From assembly GCF_004328705.1 (NCBI RefSeq), contig NZ_CP035319.1, forward strand, positions 3,038,001 to 3,102,000: a stretch of 64,000 bases of DNA, written 5' to 3'. Positions 9,080-16,487 of this stretch are shown piece after piece. The notes under the pieces were generated by a model that saw only the letters and a list, made by a program, of their open reading frames with translations, did no database searches and had not been told where the DNA came from. The stretch's first letter is position 1. The number at the start of each line of letters is the position of its first letter. The position numbers and the translations under genes are program-made. The stretch comes from Rhodococcus sp. ABRD24 (GTDB taxonomy: Bacteria; Actinomycetota; Actinomycetes; Mycobacteriales; Mycobacteriaceae).

Positions 9080-9727
9080 TTGTCCGGATTCTTCAGCCTC
9101 GTGGGCGTCGTTGCGCTGATTATTGGCGTCATCGCGCTGTTCAGGGGTCGTCTTGGGTGGGCCCGAATCACGGGCCGCAAGCCAGCCGCTGCGGTCACCG
9201 CGGGCGCCGTCGGTTTGATGATCATCGGTGGCACGCTCGCTCCCTCCCCGGAATCTCCGGAGTCTGAGCAGGTCCGAGTCACGCGGTCGCTCACACCTAC
9301 CGCGACATCGACTACCACGACTACTGAGCGACCAACGACTACTACTGCCACGACGACGGTCGAGGCGCGACCTACAACGACAAGTGTTGCGCCTGCGCCG
9401 ACTTCGATTCCATCTGCGGGCGCATTGGTGGCGCCTCTGGTTGCCCCGCCTGCGCCGGCCGTTGTCGCACCCGCACCCGCACCTGCACCCGCTCCGTCGC
9501 CCGCTCCCGCTCCGGCTCCCGCGCCATCTGGTACAGGTGGTAGAACGAGCGGCGGCGGTTGGGGCTGCGGCGACGGCTACTACGAGAACTCCGCGGGCAA
9601 CTGCATTAAGTCGCCTGGCTCAGACGCGTCCGGGGCATCAGCGAAGTGCAAGGACGGCACTTTCAGCTACAGCCAGAGCCGAAGGGGAACTTGCTCAGGC
9701 CACGGCGGCGTCGCCGTCTGGTACTGA
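9080..9727 (+). CDS. Secreted/membrane-anchored DUF3761 protein with Pro/Thr-rich stalk
   Basis: 215 residues from TTG 9080. Two N-terminal hydrophobic segments (FFSLVGVVALIIGVIALF; AAVTAGAVGLMIIGGTL) are followed by a Thr/Pro/Ala-rich stalk of about 100 residues, including a poly-(AP) run. The C-terminal cysteine module is CGDGYYENSAGNC plus CKDGTFSYSQSRRGTC and GHGGVAVWY, the DUF3761 signature. The stalk should span the cell wall and expose the module; function unknown. TTG 9080 has GGGGGAG five bases upstream; the in-frame ATG at 9041 has no ribosome site. First intact gene inside the tRNA-Ser island and a likely cargo gene. Confidence 0.8.
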   Translation: MSGFFSLVGVVALIIGVIALFRGRLGWARITGRKPAAAVTAGAVGLMIIGGTLAPSPESPESEQVRVTRSLTPTATSTTTTTERPTTTTATTTVEARPTTTSVAPAPTSIPSAGALVAPLVAPPAPAVVAPAPAPAPAPSPAPAPAPAPSGTGGRTSGGGWGCGDGYYENSAGNCIKSPGSDASGASAKCKDGTFSYSQSRRGTCSGHGGVAVWY

Positions 9728-9743
9728 CCGACCGAACGTGCAG

Positions 9744-9765
9744 GCCCCGCCGAACTCGGCGGGAC
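9744..9765 (+). terminator. Hairpin after DUF3761 gene
   Basis: CCCGCCGA (9746-9753) pairs with TCGGCGGG (9756-9763), a compact 8-bp GC stem 19 nt after the stop codon. There is no clear T-run, so termination is likely but not textbook. Confidence 0.6.
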
Positions 9766-9864
9766 CTTCATTCGGGTCAGTCTTCCTCTGATCCCGCATC
9801 AGATCGGACTCATCCAGAAGCGAAGGTGGACAACTCCGTTGATCCGTAGGGGACAGTTGGAGTT

Positions 9865-10383
9865 TCACAGGTTGGCGCAGATGTCAGCGGCCCAGTTGTC
9901 GATGTCGTGCCAGTCGCGAGCATCACCGTAGTGACCACCCATCATCCGAAACACGATTCGGCCAGTCCCGGGCCAATCGCCAGGAGCGATCGCCCCGGCG
10001 AAAAAGCGATGATCGCGCACGCGTGCCGTTGATCGCAGTGTCGCTACGGCACGGGGTTCGGGAGTCGCCCGGCGCAAACCCCGCGCCAGAAGTGGCGACA
10101 GAAACGTGCTGGTCGTTCCCACCGAGGACACCGAAAACGCCCAAACAGTTCGTCCGCGCAGATCCGTGCTCAGTCGCTCGATCGCCTCACTGGCCTCGGT
10201 GAGCCACTGTCCGTTGTGGATCGCGCTTCCGAACACGCATGCCCGATAGCCGGCTACCGATGTCGTCTCGCCCAGCGGGCGAATGTCCACGTCCTCACCG
10301 GACCGCTTGATCGATGCTGTAATGGCCTCAGCTACACCGCGAGTCGACCCATTGGCCGTCGCGTAACCCACCAGTACGGCCAT
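9865..10383 (-). CDS. Flavodoxin-domain protein (HemG/flavodoxin_5-like)
   Basis: 172 residues. The N-terminus VLVGYATANGSTRGVAEAI is the FMN phosphate-binding loop, followed by ACVFGSAIHNGQW, the second flavin-contacting loop of the flavodoxin/HemG-like group. Expected to bind FMN and carry electrons in the cytoplasm; the partner is unknown. AAAGGG lies about 10 nt before the ATG at 10383. Proteins of this type occur in actinobacterial low-oxygen regulons, but no DosR-type box was identified. It lies within the tRNA-Ser island, opposite in direction to its neighbours. Confidence 0.85.
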   Translation of the reverse strand: MAVLVGYATANGSTRGVAEAITASIKRSGEDVDIRPLGETTSVAGYRACVFGSAIHNGQWLTEASEAIERLSTDLRGRTVWAFSVSSVGTTSTFLSPLLARGLRRATPEPRAVATLRSTARVRDHRFFAGAIAPGDWPGTGRIVFRMMGGHYGDARDWHDIDNWAADICANL

Positions 10384-10591
10384 GTGGTGAAGCCCTTTCG
10401 ACGGGTAGTCGCCGGCGCGACTGCGCCCTCGACGTCACGACCACGTTGAAAGTGAGAGCCTACGCCTGCAGGAGGCCGAACCGACCCGAGTTGAACTGCT
10501 ACCGCTGGCCCGACGAGGCTGGTGTGACGCTCGTCGACGCAGAAGTATCACGCTGACGAATCGAGTCGGTGGCAACAGTCAACGCAGAGGG

Positions 10592-10734
10592 GTTTTCGAT
10601 GGCAGGCAGGAACGGCTCGATCACGCAACCGCGAGGATCGCCGTGGATGCGGCGCTCGACGCCGCTCGGCGGGACGGCAGCAGTGTAAGCGTCGCCGTCG
10701 TCGATGCGCGGGGACACGATCTGTTGGTGGGTCG
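10592..10734 (+). pseudogene. GlcG/HbpS-like gene, N-terminal half
   Basis: The frame starting near 10592 reads QERLDHATARIAVDAALDAA then SSVSVAVVDARGHDLLVGRG, the opening of the GlcG/HbpS (haem-degrading-like) family. Similarity stops abruptly near 10730, where VirD4-type sequence begins in another frame. The missing C-terminal part is found on the same strand at 14943-15106. No start codon with a ribosome site was found. Assignment rests on family pattern only. Confidence 0.55.
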
Positions 10735-11131
10735 CGGTACTCGACGAGGCGACCAACACGGTGATACTCGAGTTGCTTCCGGGCCAGTACAGCCACTTCG
10801 GCGGCCGCGGCGGTGGAAACAGGTCACAGAGCTGGCAGGAGCGGTCGATCTTGACGGACGATGATCTCGCGACGCTACCCAAGGACAGAGCCATCGTGTC
10901 GTTCCCTGCGAACCGGCCTGTGCTGATCAAGAAATGCTGGTGGTGGAAGCCGATTATGCCGACACCGTCCGAGACTCGATCCGCCGCTACAGCGCCAGTC
11001 CAGCGCTTGCTGAACTGCTACTTGCCGGCGCCGGGGACGATAACGACTACGACGATCCGGAGCCGATCTCCGACGCTTCGGCAGGTCCCCGAAAGTCGGT
11101 CCAGCTGGTTCTGGAGCCAGGTTGTGATTGA
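10728..11131 (+). pseudogene. VirD4/TraG-type conjugation coupling ATPase remnant
   Basis: Starts at VAVLDEATN, the Walker B region of VirD4-like coupling proteins, continues with the family's LPGQYSHFGGRG, then jumps straight to the C-terminal SQSWQERSILTDDDLATLPK and ANRPVLIKKCWWW. Roughly a hundred residues normally between these blocks are missing. After WWW the frame must shift to continue as ADYADTVRDSIRRYSA and run to the stop at 11131. An internal deletion plus a frameshift make it dead. It shows that the island once contained conjugation genes. Confidence 0.65.
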
Positions 11132-11139
11132 TACCGATC

Positions 11140-11952
11140 TCAGTTGATCGCGCAGGCCACGGGGTGGTGCCTGTGGCTGCATCGGGCAGCGTACTCGACC
11201 GGGGTCAGGTAGCCCAGGCTCGAGTGACGGTGACGGGTGTTGTGCTCGTGCTTGAAGTCGCCGATGACGACGCGGGCCTCGAGCAGGTTCGTCCAGTGGT
11301 TCCGGTTCAGGCACTCCCGTCGTAGGCGGTTGTTGAACGTTTCGATGTAGCCGTTGTTCCACGGCGTACCCGGACGGATGTACGACAGCCCCACCTGTGC
11401 GGCGCAAAATGATTGCAGCGCTTGGTAAATGAACTCCGACCCGTTGTCCATCCGCAGGGCCATCGGCGGACCGCCCGCTGCAGCGAAACACGCCTCCAAC
11501 TCGCGGGTGAGCCGCTCGGCGGTGATCGACCGCTCGACGATGTTCAACAGCGACTGCCGGGTGGGGGTACCGTCCTGCACGAAGTGCGTGGGGGAGGTTC
11601 ATCGAGCAGCGACGCGATCTTCACCGACTTGCCGTCGACAGTGGAATCGAACTGGAAGTCCAGGGCCCACAACACCTTCGGCGCATCGGCCGGGGTCGTC
11701 GGGTACGACGAGCAGCCGACACGTGTGCGGGCGCTGTGGACCCGCCGCTGCAGGCCCTCCTCCTTCCACAGGCGATGCACCGTCTTCTTGTTCACGCCCT
11801 GGTGTTCGTCGAACCGCAACGCCGCCCAGGTACGCCGGAACCCGTGGCACGGATTCGTCTTCGAGTACGTCCGCAGCCAGTAGGTGGAGCGGGCGAGCCC
11901 GACCGCTTTGCACGCGAGCCGTTCCGACATGCTCAGCACGTCCTCGAAGCAT
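11140..11952 (-). pseudogene. IS3 transposase OrfB, frameshifted
   Basis: DDE integrase-core transposase in pieces. The upstream piece has SERLACKAVGLARSTYWL, HGFRRTWAALRFDE and WALDFQFDSTVDGK with the first Asp. The downstream piece has ALRMDNGSEFIYQAL (second Asp), PWNNGYIETFNNRLRRECLN (Glu) and HNTRHRHSSLGYLTPVEYA. The frames change near 11580-11600, where about 30 bp of unrelated sequence follows SLLDE. A further shift near 11945 separates the start SPDATRRAVDMLR from the rest. All DDE residues are present, but no intact protein can be made. Confidence 0.8.
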
Positions 11953-11981
11953 GTCGACGGCGCGGCGTGTGGCGTCCGGGC

Positions 11982-12090
11982 TCAGAGTTTTCCCTTGGCC
12001 ACCTCGCGGAGGGCGTCCTTCTCGAGTTCGGCCTCGGCGAGCAGTCGCTTGAGCCGGGTGTTCTGTTCGCGCAGCTCACGTGGTCTTCGC
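11982..12090 (-). pseudogene. IS3 OrfA fragment
   Basis: Reads LREQNTRLKRLLAEAELEK then DALREVAKGKL and stop, the leucine-zipper end of IS3-family OrfA. The N-terminal helix-turn-helix half is not recognisable upstream. OrfB begins in the -1 frame across GGGAAAACTCTGA, as expected for IS3 elements. Confidence 0.65.
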
Positions 12091-12208
12091 CGCGGCCTAT
12101 GCGCTTGACCGCCGTATCAGCGTGGTGTTGGCGCAAACGACCCGAGACTGCGGTGGATCACGGGTGGCCGGCGTGCGCAGTGGCATCTCGCCTACCCACG
12201 CAAGTTGC

Positions 12209-12246
12209 TTGACCTACTTGACTTGACCTGCTTGACCTAGGATTAT
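12209..12246 (+). promoter_or_regulatory. Promoter with TTGAC repeats upstream of RES toxin-antitoxin operon
   Basis: TTGAC occurs four times, at 12209, 12218, 12223 and 12232. TTGACT (12218-12223) and GATTAT (12241-12246) are spaced 17 bp as a -35/-10 pair, with the antitoxin ATG 7 nt further on. Repeats overlapping a promoter suit autoregulation by the antitoxin; that is inference. Confidence 0.45.
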
Positions 12247-12252
12247 GGAGTC

Positions 12253-12759
12253 ATGAGCACTCCACTGAAGAAGGTTGTCGACGACCAACTGGATGCCAGC
12301 GGTATGGCAGGGGAGCCTCTCGACGCCGCCGATGCGAAGTATGTTGCCGCCGGGGTGAAGAGCGTGCTGTCGAGCCTCAGGGCACGCCGCGCCTGGGAGA
12401 ACCACATCGGCGCGGTCCTTACCCACAAGCAGGCCCTCCATGTCACCGGCTGGAGCAAGCAGGCCCTCAGCCAAGCTGTCCGAGAGCATCGGGTGCTGCA
12501 GTTGAAGGCTGCTGAAGGGACCGCGGGCTATTGGTCAGGCGGTTTGACCGACACCGATCCGCACGTCCCGATCCTGGGGATCAAGGGCGTTCTGGGGGCG
12601 TGGGCGCATGCCGACGTCGAAGGCTGGACTATCGCCTCGTGGATGTCGAGCCCGCAGCCCGAACTGGGTGGGCGTACCCCGCGGCAAGCCCTTGTTGATG
12701 GGGACACGAGTGACGTCGTCACGCTCGCGCAGCAGGCGTCTGCACGGTTGGTCGCATGA
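12253..12759 (+). CDS. Antitoxin of RES/Xre (MbcA/ParS-like) family
   Basis: 168 residues. The C-terminal half, GVLGAWAHADVEGWTIASWM followed by ELGGRTPRQALVDGD, is the DUF2384 toxin-binding domain that blocks RES toxins; the N-terminal half (KQALHVTGWSKQALSQAVRE) resembles a DNA-binding helix-turn-helix. It should neutralise the toxin encoded immediately downstream (ATGA overlap) and repress the operon through the TTGAC repeats. It is intact, unlike most of its neighbours in the island. Confidence 0.85.
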   Translation: MSTPLKKVVDDQLDASGMAGEPLDAADAKYVAAGVKSVLSSLRARRAWENHIGAVLTHKQALHVTGWSKQALSQAVREHRVLQLKAAEGTAGYWSGGLTDTDPHVPILGIKGVLGAWAHADVEGWTIASWMSSPQPELGGRTPRQALVDGDTSDVVTLAQQASARLVA

Positions 12760-13394
12760 GTGCATCGCGCGCCCAGCAGCACCTGAGCCCGCCACCGTCC
12801 TCGGATGAACTCCGGGGACGGTTTCCTGTGGTCGCTCTCCCAGCCGGAACGCGCATGTACCGCACTCACGGGTCCAAGTTCGCTCCGTGGTGGTTCGGTA
12901 CCGGCGGCGGCCGCTTCGACCTGCCCGGTCCTCACGGGACCTGCTACACCGCTGAGGCGGAACTGATCACGCTGCTTGAGACATGGGGCGGAATCCAACT
13001 GATTCCGCGGCCCGAGATCAACAAGCGATCGATCTCGACGGTGGCTGTCAGTAGAGAGCTCCAGGTCGCGGACATGACATCGAACGCCGCGATCCAGTTC
13101 GGCATGACCTCTGAGATCTCCACGACCATCGACTATCCCCTCACACAGCAGTGGGCCCTTGCGCTGCGCGATGCGGGCTATGACGGCATCCGGTATTGGG
13201 CACGGCACGAGATGGCACACGCGGATGCCTGCTTCGCGCTGTTCGCCCCGGGTGGGGACCAGACCAGTGCACCAACTGCGCCAACCGACTTCACGGTTCT
13301 CGGTTCCGCGGCACTGTCGGACCGGCCCGATCTGTGGGATGCCTTGCAGCGTGTGGCGGGTATTGAGGTTCTGGACATCCCGGCGAGCTTCTGA
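12756..13394 (+). CDS. RES-domain toxin (NAD+ phosphorylase/glycohydrolase type)
   Basis: 212 residues. RES toxins such as M. tuberculosis MbcT destroy cellular NAD+. Visible family elements: MYRTHG (Arg36), WWFGTGGGRFDLPGPHGTCY (Arg53, Tyr64), LLET with Glu75 spaced 11 after Tyr64 as in MbcT, and GYDGIRYWARHE in the later core. The ATG at 12756 overlaps the antitoxin stop, the usual antitoxin-first order. The frame is full length and undamaged, so the pair is probably functional and may stabilise the otherwise decayed island. Confidence 0.87.
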   Translation: MSASRAQQHLSPPPSSDELRGRFPVVALPAGTRMYRTHGSKFAPWWFGTGGGRFDLPGPHGTCYTAEAELITLLETWGGIQLIPRPEINKRSISTVAVSRELQVADMTSNAAIQFGMTSEISTTIDYPLTQQWALALRDAGYDGIRYWARHEMAHADACFALFAPGGDQTSAPTAPTDFTVLGSAALSDRPDLWDALQRVAGIEVLDIPASF

Positions 13395-13884
13395 CTGGCG
13401 GAAACGCAAGGCTACCAACCAGGTTCAGGTCGTTCATGGAGTCGCGGAGTTTCGAGGCTCAGTGAGTCGTCTGTCCCCGACCACCTTGATCAGCTGTTGT
13501 CTGAAGCTGGCGTGACGAACCGGGTTTGGGGGAGAATCGATCTGATCGATGTCGTAGCGACTCGATCCGATGCCGATCGGCATCCTCGCCTGGGCAAGTG
13601 GCTTGGGGTGCCGGAATCTGTGGTGGTGGCGGACGTATCCGACCCACGCGCCGGCGCCTCGGGTTCCTGTCAGCGGCCGGACGGGGGAAATGCGTTTCAA
13701 GGATGGGCACCCAGAGTTGTTTCGCCAGTTGCATCCGACCCGGAATGGCGGGGTTGATCCTGAGGCGATCACGAATGGCGCGACACAATGGGTTAGGAGC
13801 AGGCAAAGCCTGTTCAACGCCAGCTCCGCTGTGCAGGACCATTTCGAAATGCCCGGCCCACCGGGCGATCGAACCTAGTACGTG
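13395..13884. other. Degenerate stretch downstream of RES toxin
   Basis: No complete gene. At 13690-13800 (+) the frame reads MRFKDGHPELFRQLHPTRNG followed by GVDPEAITNGATQW. This matches one repeat of the treble-clef zinc-ribbon domain found in actinobacterial and phage proteins (pattern HPELAAxxHPTKNG...DPxxIxxGS). No cysteine pairs follow, so this is only a fragment. The rest (13395-13689) contains nothing I recognise. Confidence 0.45.
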
Positions 13885-13922
13885 ACGCTGCCCCTCGCCT
13901 GGCATGGACCCAGGGGCAGCGT
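13885..13922 (-). terminator. Perfect 11-bp inverted repeat, terminator-like
   Basis: ACGCTGCCCCT (13885-13895) and AGGGGCAGCGT (13912-13922) with a 16-nt spacer, just beyond the stop codon (13936-13938) of the leftward remnant gene. Likely its terminator, without a T-run. Confidence 0.6.
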
Positions 13923-13935
13923 TCCGGGTGGTTGC

Positions 13936-14545
13936 TTACAGCCCGCGGTCGGTGTCGCGACCGGGCTCGGGTTCTGTCCGGTGCTGATCGCCGCGTTCGA
14001 ACTTCACGGTGGACTGTTTGCCGCAGATTGTGCGGGTGGCCCGCGTCCAGAGTGGCGCCGGCGCTACGGGCGACTTCGATCCCGGTGGGCATGGCCGCCG
14101 GTTCCTTCTCGAACCGTTTGAGAGCGGTCTCGGCTGCGTAGCGGGCAGCGTCGCGGCGGTCTTCGAAGTCGCTGGCTTTGGTGCCGTCTGCGCCCCAGGC
14201 GCTCCAGTGCCAGGCCCGGTCGGTCCATTGGATGCGCGCGCCGGGTTGGCCGCTATCGCGGTCGGCTTCGCCGGCCTTCCACTGTTCGGCGTATGCGGCC
14301 ATCCGTTCCGGGACCGACTCGGCGAGCGCGGCCGGGCTGGTTTTCTCCTTCTCTGCGTGTGCGCGTGTGGAGTTCAGGTCCAAAGGCCACTTCGGATACA
14401 GACCCTCGGCGCGGCGACGGTCGAGGTCGTGACCCCGGTCCGCGAGTGCTCCGGGGGAATTCTCACGGGCGTTGACCTCGGCCTTGAGCTCGGCGAGGGC
14501 GTAGCGGGCGCGAAAGTTCCTCGGTCCGGGCGCCGCTGTGGCCCC
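13936..14545 (-). pseudogene. Mobile-element gene of unknown function, frameshifted
   Basis: Leftward reading from about 14530 gives a credible protein-like sequence: ALAELKAEVNARENSPGALA, GLYPKWPLDLNSTRAHAEKE, SVPERMAAYAEQWKAGEADR, RIQWTDRAWHWSAWGADG and DAARYAAETALKRFEKEPA. Near 14040 the frame has to change to finish as ICGKQSTVKFERGDQHRT and end at 13936. It is hydrophilic, with no membrane segment. I do not recognise the family; composition and context suggest a plasmid or conjugative-element gene. Its upstream end merges into the ImuA'-like remnant. Confidence 0.5.
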
Positions 14546-14985
14546 AGCACTTCCCGACGCCGGTGTAGCCGGCCACGCGGGCATTGAGCTGCAGATCGAC
14601 GGTCGGCCAGCGACCGTTGATGACCGCGAGAACTGTGCCGTTGCGGCGAGCCCGCGCGGTCACGGCGCGGGCCCTGCTCGGGGACACGTCGGCGCCGCCG
14701 AGCGAGACGAGGACGAAGTCGACGCCATCGACCAGCGCCGCGGCCACGGCGACCGGATCCGGCCCCGGGTTCGGCACGAGCGCACACCTGCGGAGGTCGG
14801 CACCCATCTCCGCGGCCCGCGAGCAAGCTCAGGCGGGGTAGCCCGACGATGGCGGCCCATCCGCCAGCCTCCGTCACGGAGGCGATCAGTCCGGCGCGTA
14901 GTGAGGCGGCGCCGCTGACCGAGACGATGGTGCTTCGTAGTTCGTCGACCTGATCGATGCGCAGGTTCAGCAGTCCCTGACGACT
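14545..14985 (-). pseudogene. ImuA'-like (RecA-fold mutasome accessory) remnant with 1-base frameshift
   Basis: Leftward translation gives DELRSTIVSVSGAASLRAGL, EAGGWAAIVGLPRLSLLA, then in the next frame AEMGADLRRCALVPNPGPDP, AAALVDGVDFVLVSLGG, SRARAVTARARRNGTVL and WPTVDLQLNARVAGYTG. These blocks match ImuA', the partner of ImuB and DnaE2 in damage-induced mutagenesis. Removing one C from CCC at 14816-14818 restores a single frame (LAAAEMGADL). Similarity ends after GYTGVG and no imuB or dnaE2 is present. Dead copy, probably carried in by a mobile element. Confidence 0.65.
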
Positions 14986-15106
14986 CTGCCCGGTGGTCTG
15001 CCGGTCATCGTCGACGGCGTCATCGTCGGCGGTGCGCAGCCGGAGCAGGACGTGGAATACGCGCAGACCGGTATCGACGCCCGCTGACCGGCACTCGGTG
15101 CGGACC
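14943..15106 (+). pseudogene. GlcG/HbpS-like gene, C-terminal half
   Basis: The frame from 14943 to the stop at 15104-15106 reads QQSLTTLPGGLPVIVDGVIV then GGAQPEQDVEYAQTGIDAR. This is the C-terminal pattern of GlcG/HbpS proteins (GGxPxxVDGxVVG...xxQDxxxAxxG), lacking the usual IGVSG segment. Upstream of FVDLIDAQ the frame closes with TAG. With the N-terminal piece at 10592-10734, same strand, it appears to be one gene interrupted by about 4.2 kb. Confidence 0.55.
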
Positions 15107-15223
15107 GGGCGGGCCTCATCGTCACGGCCGACGATGTGCAACCCCGATCCGCATCGGCCTGTGCGCGGGGTTGTCCCGTAATCTCCTATGAGGCTTGTCT
15201 GGCGATCCTCCTGGGAGATACAC

Positions 15224-15556
15224 GTGGCAAAGAAGGTAGTTGTCGAGCTCGTCGATGATCTTGATGGCGAGCCCATCGACGTTGGTGGCGAGACCATCAC
15301 ATTCGCCGTCAACGGCGTCGAGTACACGATCGACCTCAACGACAAGAACGCCGTCGAGTTCCACCGGAAGCTCGACTACTACATCCGTCACGCGACCCGG
15401 GTCGGCGGACGGCAGACGGTGCGCGCCGCGAAGCCCGCGGGCGGCGGCGCGAGCACCCAGGAAATCCGCGAATGGGCCAGCCGCAACGGTTTCGCGGTCT
15501 CGGCCCGTGGACGCATTTCCGGTGACGTGTTCAAGGCGTACGCGGCCGCTCACTAG
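15224..15556 (+). CDS. lsr2: Lsr2-family nucleoid-associated protein
   Basis: 110 residues. H-NS-like xenogeneic silencer that coats AT-rich DNA. N-terminal dimerisation strand pair AKKVVVELVDDLDGEPI and FAVNGVEYTIDLNDKNAVEF; C-terminal DNA-binding part STQEIREWASRNGFAVSARG with the RGR minor-groove hook (SARGRIS). The linker is shorter and less basic than in mycobacterial Lsr2, so this may be a paralogue. GTG 15224 has GGGAGA upstream. It sits at the right end of the decayed island and only 2 bp from the next gene, which suggests a joint operon. Confidence 0.9.
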   Translation: MAKKVVVELVDDLDGEPIDVGGETITFAVNGVEYTIDLNDKNAVEFHRKLDYYIRHATRVGGRQTVRAAKPAGGGASTQEIREWASRNGFAVSARGRISGDVFKAYAAAH

Positions 15557-15558
15557 CG

Positions 15559-16443
15559 ATGGCAACTGTCAGTAGGCGCAGGAAGGCCGGCGTAGTGCCA
15601 GATCCTCCTGCCTCCGAATCTCCGGCTCCCGAGCCGTCTGTTCCCGAGGCCGTCGACGACCTCGAGGCCCCCCTCGTCGTTGAGACATCCGACGACGCAC
15701 CGGAGGAGGTCGACGCCGTCGCCCCGGCCACCGACGTCTCGTACTCGCACCAGGATCCGATCCGGGTCTTCCTGTACGACATCCCCAACGACGGCGGCGA
15801 GTGGAATGCCCACTACGAGCTCGGGATCAAGCGCATCCGCAGTAAGAAGGTGGGCCCCGTGGTCTACCTCGATCTGCTGCACCGGGTGTTCCCCAAGCAC
15901 GAGGTGCTCGTCAAGGGTGAGCTGCTGAGCGTGAAGACGCGGCCGCACCCCGACGACCCCAAGGTGCTCACCGAGGTGGCGCTGCTGGTGTACCTGACCA
16001 CCGAGGTGGAACTGTTCAAGGCGTTCCTCGAGTGGGCCGGTGGGGAGGTCGCGGCGATCCGCGTCACGCCCGCGCAGCTCGACGAGGTGGCCCGCAAGAT
16101 TCACAACGACGTCTACCGAATCCACCTGTTCAAGCAGCGGCTCGTCGCGGCCGGTATCGAGGATCCGGCCGAGCTCGACGAGGACGTCATGCGCCCGATC
16201 GAGGTCATCAAGAGCGAGATCGACGCCATCCAGGACCTGCGGATCTCCGTCAAGCGATACCGCGACCGGGTGGTGCAGGCCAAGCGTGATCGCGTCGTCA
16301 AGGAGAGCCAGAACCTAGTCGGAAACATCGAGATGGCGACCTGGGATTCGGTGCAGCGCCGCGAGGAGATGATCGTCATGCGGGAGTGGGTGGACAACCA
16401 GCAGCGGGTCCTGCCCATCGGCCGCACAGTGAAGTTGACCTGA
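15559..16443 (+). CDS. Conserved protein of unknown function, Lsr2-linked
   Basis: 294 residues; not recognised. Residues 1-60 are Pro/Glu/Ala-rich and probably disordered. From about 68 there is a compact domain (IRVFLYDIPNDGGEWNAHYE, KRIRSKKVGPVVYLDLLHRV, PKVLTEVALLVYLTTEVELF), then a long basic/acidic helical region (VARKIHNDVYRIHLFKQRLV to RYRDRVVQAKRDRVVKESQN) likely to form a coiled coil. There are no cysteines, signal peptide or membrane segment, so it is cytoplasmic. Two bp separate it from the lsr2 stop, so the two are cotranscribed; a role with Lsr2 on DNA is inference from linkage only. Confidence 0.75.
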   Translation: MATVSRRRKAGVVPDPPASESPAPEPSVPEAVDDLEAPLVVETSDDAPEEVDAVAPATDVSYSHQDPIRVFLYDIPNDGGEWNAHYELGIKRIRSKKVGPVVYLDLLHRVFPKHEVLVKGELLSVKTRPHPDDPKVLTEVALLVYLTTEVELFKAFLEWAGGEVAAIRVTPAQLDEVARKIHNDVYRIHLFKQRLVAAGIEDPAELDEDVMRPIEVIKSEIDAIQDLRISVKRYRDRVVQAKRDRVVKESQNLVGNIEMATWDSVQRREEMIVMREWVDNQQRVLPIGRTVKLT

Positions 16444-16472
16444 CGCGATAACTCTCCACTGTGAGATCCGTC

Positions 16473-16487
16473 TACACTTCGCCGGTG
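16473..16487 (+). promoter_or_regulatory. -10 element with probable leaderless GTG start
   Basis: TACACT (16473-16478) lies 6 nt before GTG 16485, and no Shine-Dalgarno is present. This favours GTG 16485 over the in-frame GTG at 16461. No good -35 is seen. Confidence 0.4.

Larger units (their letters stand above)
11140..12130 (-). mobile_element. IS3-family insertion sequence, degenerate
   Basis: Contains remnants of orfA (to the stop at 11982-11984) and orfB (to 11140) in the usual IS3 order on the minus strand. Terminal inverted repeats could not be identified, so the edges are approximate. Inserted between the VirD4 remnant and the toxin-antitoxin operon. Confidence 0.8.

Noticed and set aside
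10643..10864. Single plus-strand open frame joining the GlcG-like segment to downstream sequence
   Set aside because: After about 10735 the frame loses family similarity, while VirD4 similarity appears in another frame. Treated as two remnants.
8670..15223. Second copy of the tRNA-Ser 3' end (attR) marking the right end of the island
   Set aside because: No repeat of the T-arm/acceptor sequence was seen by eye up to lsr2, so the right boundary stays undefined.
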